A stretch of 64,000 bases of DNA from Arthrobacter sp. AFG7.2 (GTDB taxonomy: Bacteria; Actinomycetota; Actinomycetes; Actinomycetales; Micrococcaceae): assembly GCF_002892835.1 (NCBI RefSeq), contig NZ_PJMB01000014.1, positions 1 through 64,000 on the forward strand. The letters run 5' to 3'. The position numbers and the translations under genes are program-made. Below the pieces are notes generated by a model. It saw nothing but the letters and a program-made list of their open reading frames with translations. It had not been told where the DNA came from and searched no databases. Below are positions 62,008-64,000 of this stretch, one piece after another; the first letter of the stretch is position 1; each line of letters begins with the position of its first letter.

Positions 62008-62433
62008 CTAGCCGCCACGCGCCTTTCGGGTGGCAGCATCGTTGGCCTTCTGGATGGCTTTGACCAGCTCATCCTTGTCCATCCTGGAGCGGCCGTCGAT
62101 TTTCAGTTCCTGGGCAAGCTTGTACAGATGTTCCTTGGACGCGTTTGCATTCACCCCTCCCGCAGTGGGCTCCGATGAGCGTACGCCTTCCTCGGCACGC
62201 TTGTCCGACGGCCCCCGCTTTTCCTTCGGCTCCCAGTGGTCGCCCACCTTCTCGTAGCTGTGCTTGAGGGAGGCGTACGCCGCCCGCGCAGCCCGTCCCT
62301 CGTCATTGTCGTAGCTTTCGAGGGCTGAATCGTAGGTTTTGGCGAACGTGTCCTGGGCCTTCTGCTCGGAGCGCTGCAGCGTGGAGGGCAGCTCTTCCTT
62401 GCGGGCGTGGTCGTTCTTGCCGGTCTTGGGCAC
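62008..62433 (-). CDS. ChaB/Rho N-terminal domain protein
   Basis: A 141-aa protein: N-terminal ChaB domain (PSTLQRSEQKAQDTFAKTYDSALESYDNDEGRAARAAYASLKHSYEKVGDHWEPK) and C-terminal Rho_N/SAP-like helix-loop (SKEHLYKLAQELKIDGRSRMDKDELVKAIQKAND), both nucleic-acid-associated. GTG at 62433 has AAGGAG 10 nt before; the longer frame to 62442 would overlap that site. Function unknown; likely nucleoid or RNA interaction. Confidence 0.85.
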   Translation of the reverse strand: MPKTGKNDHARKEELPSTLQRSEQKAQDTFAKTYDSALESYDNDEGRAARAAYASLKHSYEKVGDHWEPKEKRGPSDKRAEEGVRSSEPTAGGVNANASKEHLYKLAQELKIDGRSRMDKDELVKAIQKANDAATRKARGG

Positions 62434-62519
62434 GGTACCCACACTCCTTGTATCAGCAGGCTGATTTTTCGGATGAAATCAGCTTAGCGCTGTTGCCCGT
62501 GCAGGAGAGAGATGCATGG

Positions 62520-62593
62520 AGCCCCCTGTCGGATTCGAACCGACGACCCCCGCTTTACAAGAGCGGTGCTCTGGCCAACTGAGCTAAGGAGGC
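62520..62593 (-). tRNA. tRNA-Thr (anticodon TGT)
   Basis: Acceptor GCCTCCT (62593-62587) with AGGGGGC (one mismatch/G-T pair) and discriminator T. The anticodon stem CCGCT/AGCGG has loop CTTGTAA, giving TGT. The T-arm has GGTTCGAATCC. CCA not encoded. Confidence 0.97.
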
Positions 62594-62696
62594 GCGGCCC
62601 TGAGGGCCGGCGCCTGAACGGCGCTAGATAAGGTTAGCCCACCTGGCGCCGGTGGTAAAAACGGCCGCTCCTGCCCGTGATCCGGGCCTTAAACGC

Positions 62697-62735
62697 CTGC
62701 GGCCCGTTCCCGGAAACATCCGGGACGGGCCGCAG
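62697..62735 (-). terminator. Terminator after the DsbA-like gene
   Basis: CTGCGGCCCGTTCCCGG and CCGGGACGGGCCGCAG form a 16-bp stem with one bulge and loop AAACAT. It begins 34 bp after the stop of the DsbA-like gene and is followed on the minus strand by GCGTTTAAGG. Confidence 0.85.
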
Positions 62736-62768
62736 GGCGGGAAGGGGTCCTGTGGACGCCCCTCAGTG

Positions 62769-63644
62769 TCAGGCCTTGGCGTCGATTGCGGACTGGATTT
62801 CAGCGTTCAGGTCCGAGCGGCCGTCCCACTGCTTGCCGTCGATGAAGACGGTAGGCGTGCCGGTGATCCCGCTGTTGGCCGCCAGCTCGGTGGAGTACTT
62901 CACGTAGGGGCGGAAGGTCTTGTCGTCCACGCAGCTGTTGATGTCGGCGCCAATCTCGCTGGCGAGGGACTTCAGTTTGTCATCGGACAGGCCTGCTCCG
63001 CCTTCGGCAGGCTGGTTGGCGAAAAGGACATCGACGTACTCGGCGTACTTTTCGGGAGCCTTTTCAGCGACGCAGGCGGCAGCATTGGCGGAACGCGATG
63101 AGTAGTTGGTGCTGGACTGGCGGTCCAGGAAGCCCAGCGGCCGGTACTCCATGGTGATCTTGCCTTCATTGCGAAGGCTGGTCAGGGCGTCGCTGTACGC
63201 CTTTTCGAACTGAAGGCAGGCCGGGCAAATGAAGTCGATGTAGGCAATGACCTTAACGGGCTGTCCCGCTTCAGCCTCGGCCGCAGGCGCCACAACGGGG
63301 CTGGGCAGGGTGTCAGGCTTGGCCGGAACGTTGGCCAGGTCCACGGTGGCCGGGTCCGTTTTCTTGACCTCAGTGTTGGCCAGCAGGGTCACGCCGCCGT
63401 TGACGTTCGCATTGGCGGGAACGGGCCCCTGGTCCGCGATGGGCGTGTTCTGCCTGATGCTGGTGGTCACCACCAAGGCAACAACAGCCAGGATGGCCAC
63501 CACGGCCGCCACGATGCCCCAGCCGATGAGCAGTTTGTTGCGCTTGTCCTTTTTCTGCTGTTCTTCCCGGATCAGGCGCGCTTTTTCGCGCGCCTCCGCG
63601 GTTCGTTCAGCCTTGGACTTACGTACTTCGTTTGCGGGGCTCAT
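62769..63644 (-). CDS. DsbA-like thioredoxin-fold protein, membrane-anchored
   Basis: A 291-aa protein. The N-terminus is a charged cytoplasmic tail (KSKAERTAEAREKARLIREEQQKKDKRNK), then one TM helix (about 38-60), then an extracytoplasmic domain with an active-site C140-P-A-C143 and cis-Pro segment SGITGTPTVFID. It is a thiol oxidoreductase of the DsbA/thioredoxin_4 class, likely introducing disulfides in exported proteins. ATG at 63644. Terminator downstream. Confidence 0.93.
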   Translation of the reverse strand: MSPANEVRKSKAERTAEAREKARLIREEQQKKDKRNKLLIGWGIVAAVVAILAVVALVVTTSIRQNTPIADQGPVPANANVNGGVTLLANTEVKKTDPATVDLANVPAKPDTLPSPVVAPAAEAEAGQPVKVIAYIDFICPACLQFEKAYSDALTSLRNEGKITMEYRPLGFLDRQSSTNYSSRSANAAACVAEKAPEKYAEYVDVLFANQPAEGGAGLSDDKLKSLASEIGADINSCVDDKTFRPYVKYSTELAANSGITGTPTVFIDGKQWDGRSDLNAEIQSAIDAKA

Positions 63645-63823
63645 GTGTTCCTTGGGTCGGTTGACGTGGGGGGACCACTTCGTGGCAACTCCACCATTTT
63701 AGGGGAGAAAGCTGGGAGCTTGCTCCTTCAAGTATTAGCCGGATTGACCAACGGACGAATAGCACGGAAGATTCCGTCCCGTTAGGGTTGGCTGAGAGGC
63801 ACAAGCAACCCCAGGGGGCCGCA

Positions 63824-64000
63824 ATGCAAACACCCGTCCAAGAAAAATCCACCGCTCCGGCGACGTCCGGCGCCGCCGGATCCGGCCACGGCGTAGACAC
63901 CAGGTATGACTTCATGGTGGTGTCGAACAGACTGCCCGTGGACCGTTGTGCTCCCGGGGAGAGAGGTGATGACGGCTCCGGGTGGCGCCGCTCCCCAGGT
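63824..64000 (+). CDS. otsA: Trehalose-6-phosphate synthase, N-terminal part (3' end outside window)
   Basis: Only 59 codons are in the window. After a short Ala/Gly/Ser linker, the sequence DFMVVSNRLPVDRCAPGERG is the N-terminal strand of glycosyltransferase family 20, in which the loop after SNRLP contacts UDP-glucose. AGGGGG lies 5 nt before the ATG. Divergent from the DsbA-like gene. OtsA makes trehalose-6-phosphate from UDP-glucose and glucose-6-phosphate. Confidence 0.85.
   Translation, partial: MQTPVQEKSTAPATSGAAGSGHGVDTRYDFMVVSNRLPVDRCAPGERGDDGSGWRRSPG

Noticed and set aside
62520..62593. tRNA-Thr as an integration site
   Set aside because: Flanked by ordinary chromosomal genes; no repeat of its 3' end was seen within the window.

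Overview
The window is about 64 kb of high-GC (roughly 65%) actinobacterial chromosome. Gene content and protein sequences look like the Micrococcaceae, most likely Arthrobacter or Pseudarthrobacter: a 13E12/DUF222-type HNH protein, DUF3027, DUF3263, DUF4193, DUF6457, a WXG100 protein, XPB helicase next to its Rv0862c-like partner, an actinobacterial EF-G-like protein, an IdeR/DtxR regulator and riboswitch-controlled cell wall hydrolases. The genus is inferred from content; no search was run. I see no prophage, transposase, CRISPR array or integrase, so this is a chromosomal core region with some lineage-specific inserts.

Layout. 0-9 kb: a partial HNH nuclease, an inositol-monophosphatase family enzyme, membrane proteins, tRNA-Arg(CCT), a DUF6314 protein and a Nudix hydrolase. 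Next come an ABC-F ATPase and an ABC exporter joined by an ATGA overlap, with a leader that looks like an antibiotic-responsive attenuator, and an HTH plus 7-TM gene pair. 9-16 kb: a GH38 alpha-mannosidase with a LacI-type operator, then a molybdenum-cofactor operon (mobA, DUF6457, moeA, fdhD) and an HNH nuclease. 16.5-20.6 kb: a cell wall cluster of two NlpC/P60 proteins and one M23 peptidase. Two of the three genes have ydaO-type cyclic-di-AMP riboswitches and upstream direct repeats resembling MtrA sites. A DtxR/IdeR regulator follows.

20.8-39.6 kb: serC, DUF3027, cold-shock proteins, the XPB pair, an FHA gene with a small partner, a two-component system, WXG100, an RNase HI fusion, an orphan sugar-binding lipoprotein, groL with two CIRCE operators, and an orphan LIV-type binding protein overlapping a cold-shock gene. 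39.6-46 kb: ung, a siderophore-interacting protein with an iron box on its start codon, ThrE-like exporter, two FemX/FemAB-type transferases and TspO. 46-52.3 kb: glycine and serine catabolism (gcvP, gcvT, sdaA) behind a tandem glycine riboswitch; gcvH is not in its expected place. 52.3-64 kb: TetR/MFS pair, Dps, an amino acid permease, an AMIN-like secreted protein, DUF4193, an MFS transporter, EF-G-like GTPase, a ChaB/Rho-N protein, tRNA-Thr(TGT), a DsbA-like protein and the start of otsA.

The main theme is dense cis-regulation: three riboswitches, one attenuator-like leader, two CIRCE boxes, an iron box, LacI- and TetR-type operators and many intrinsic terminators. Coordinates include the stop codon. 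Where the longest reading frame begins upstream of a better ribosome binding site, the start supported by that site was chosen and the reason is given.
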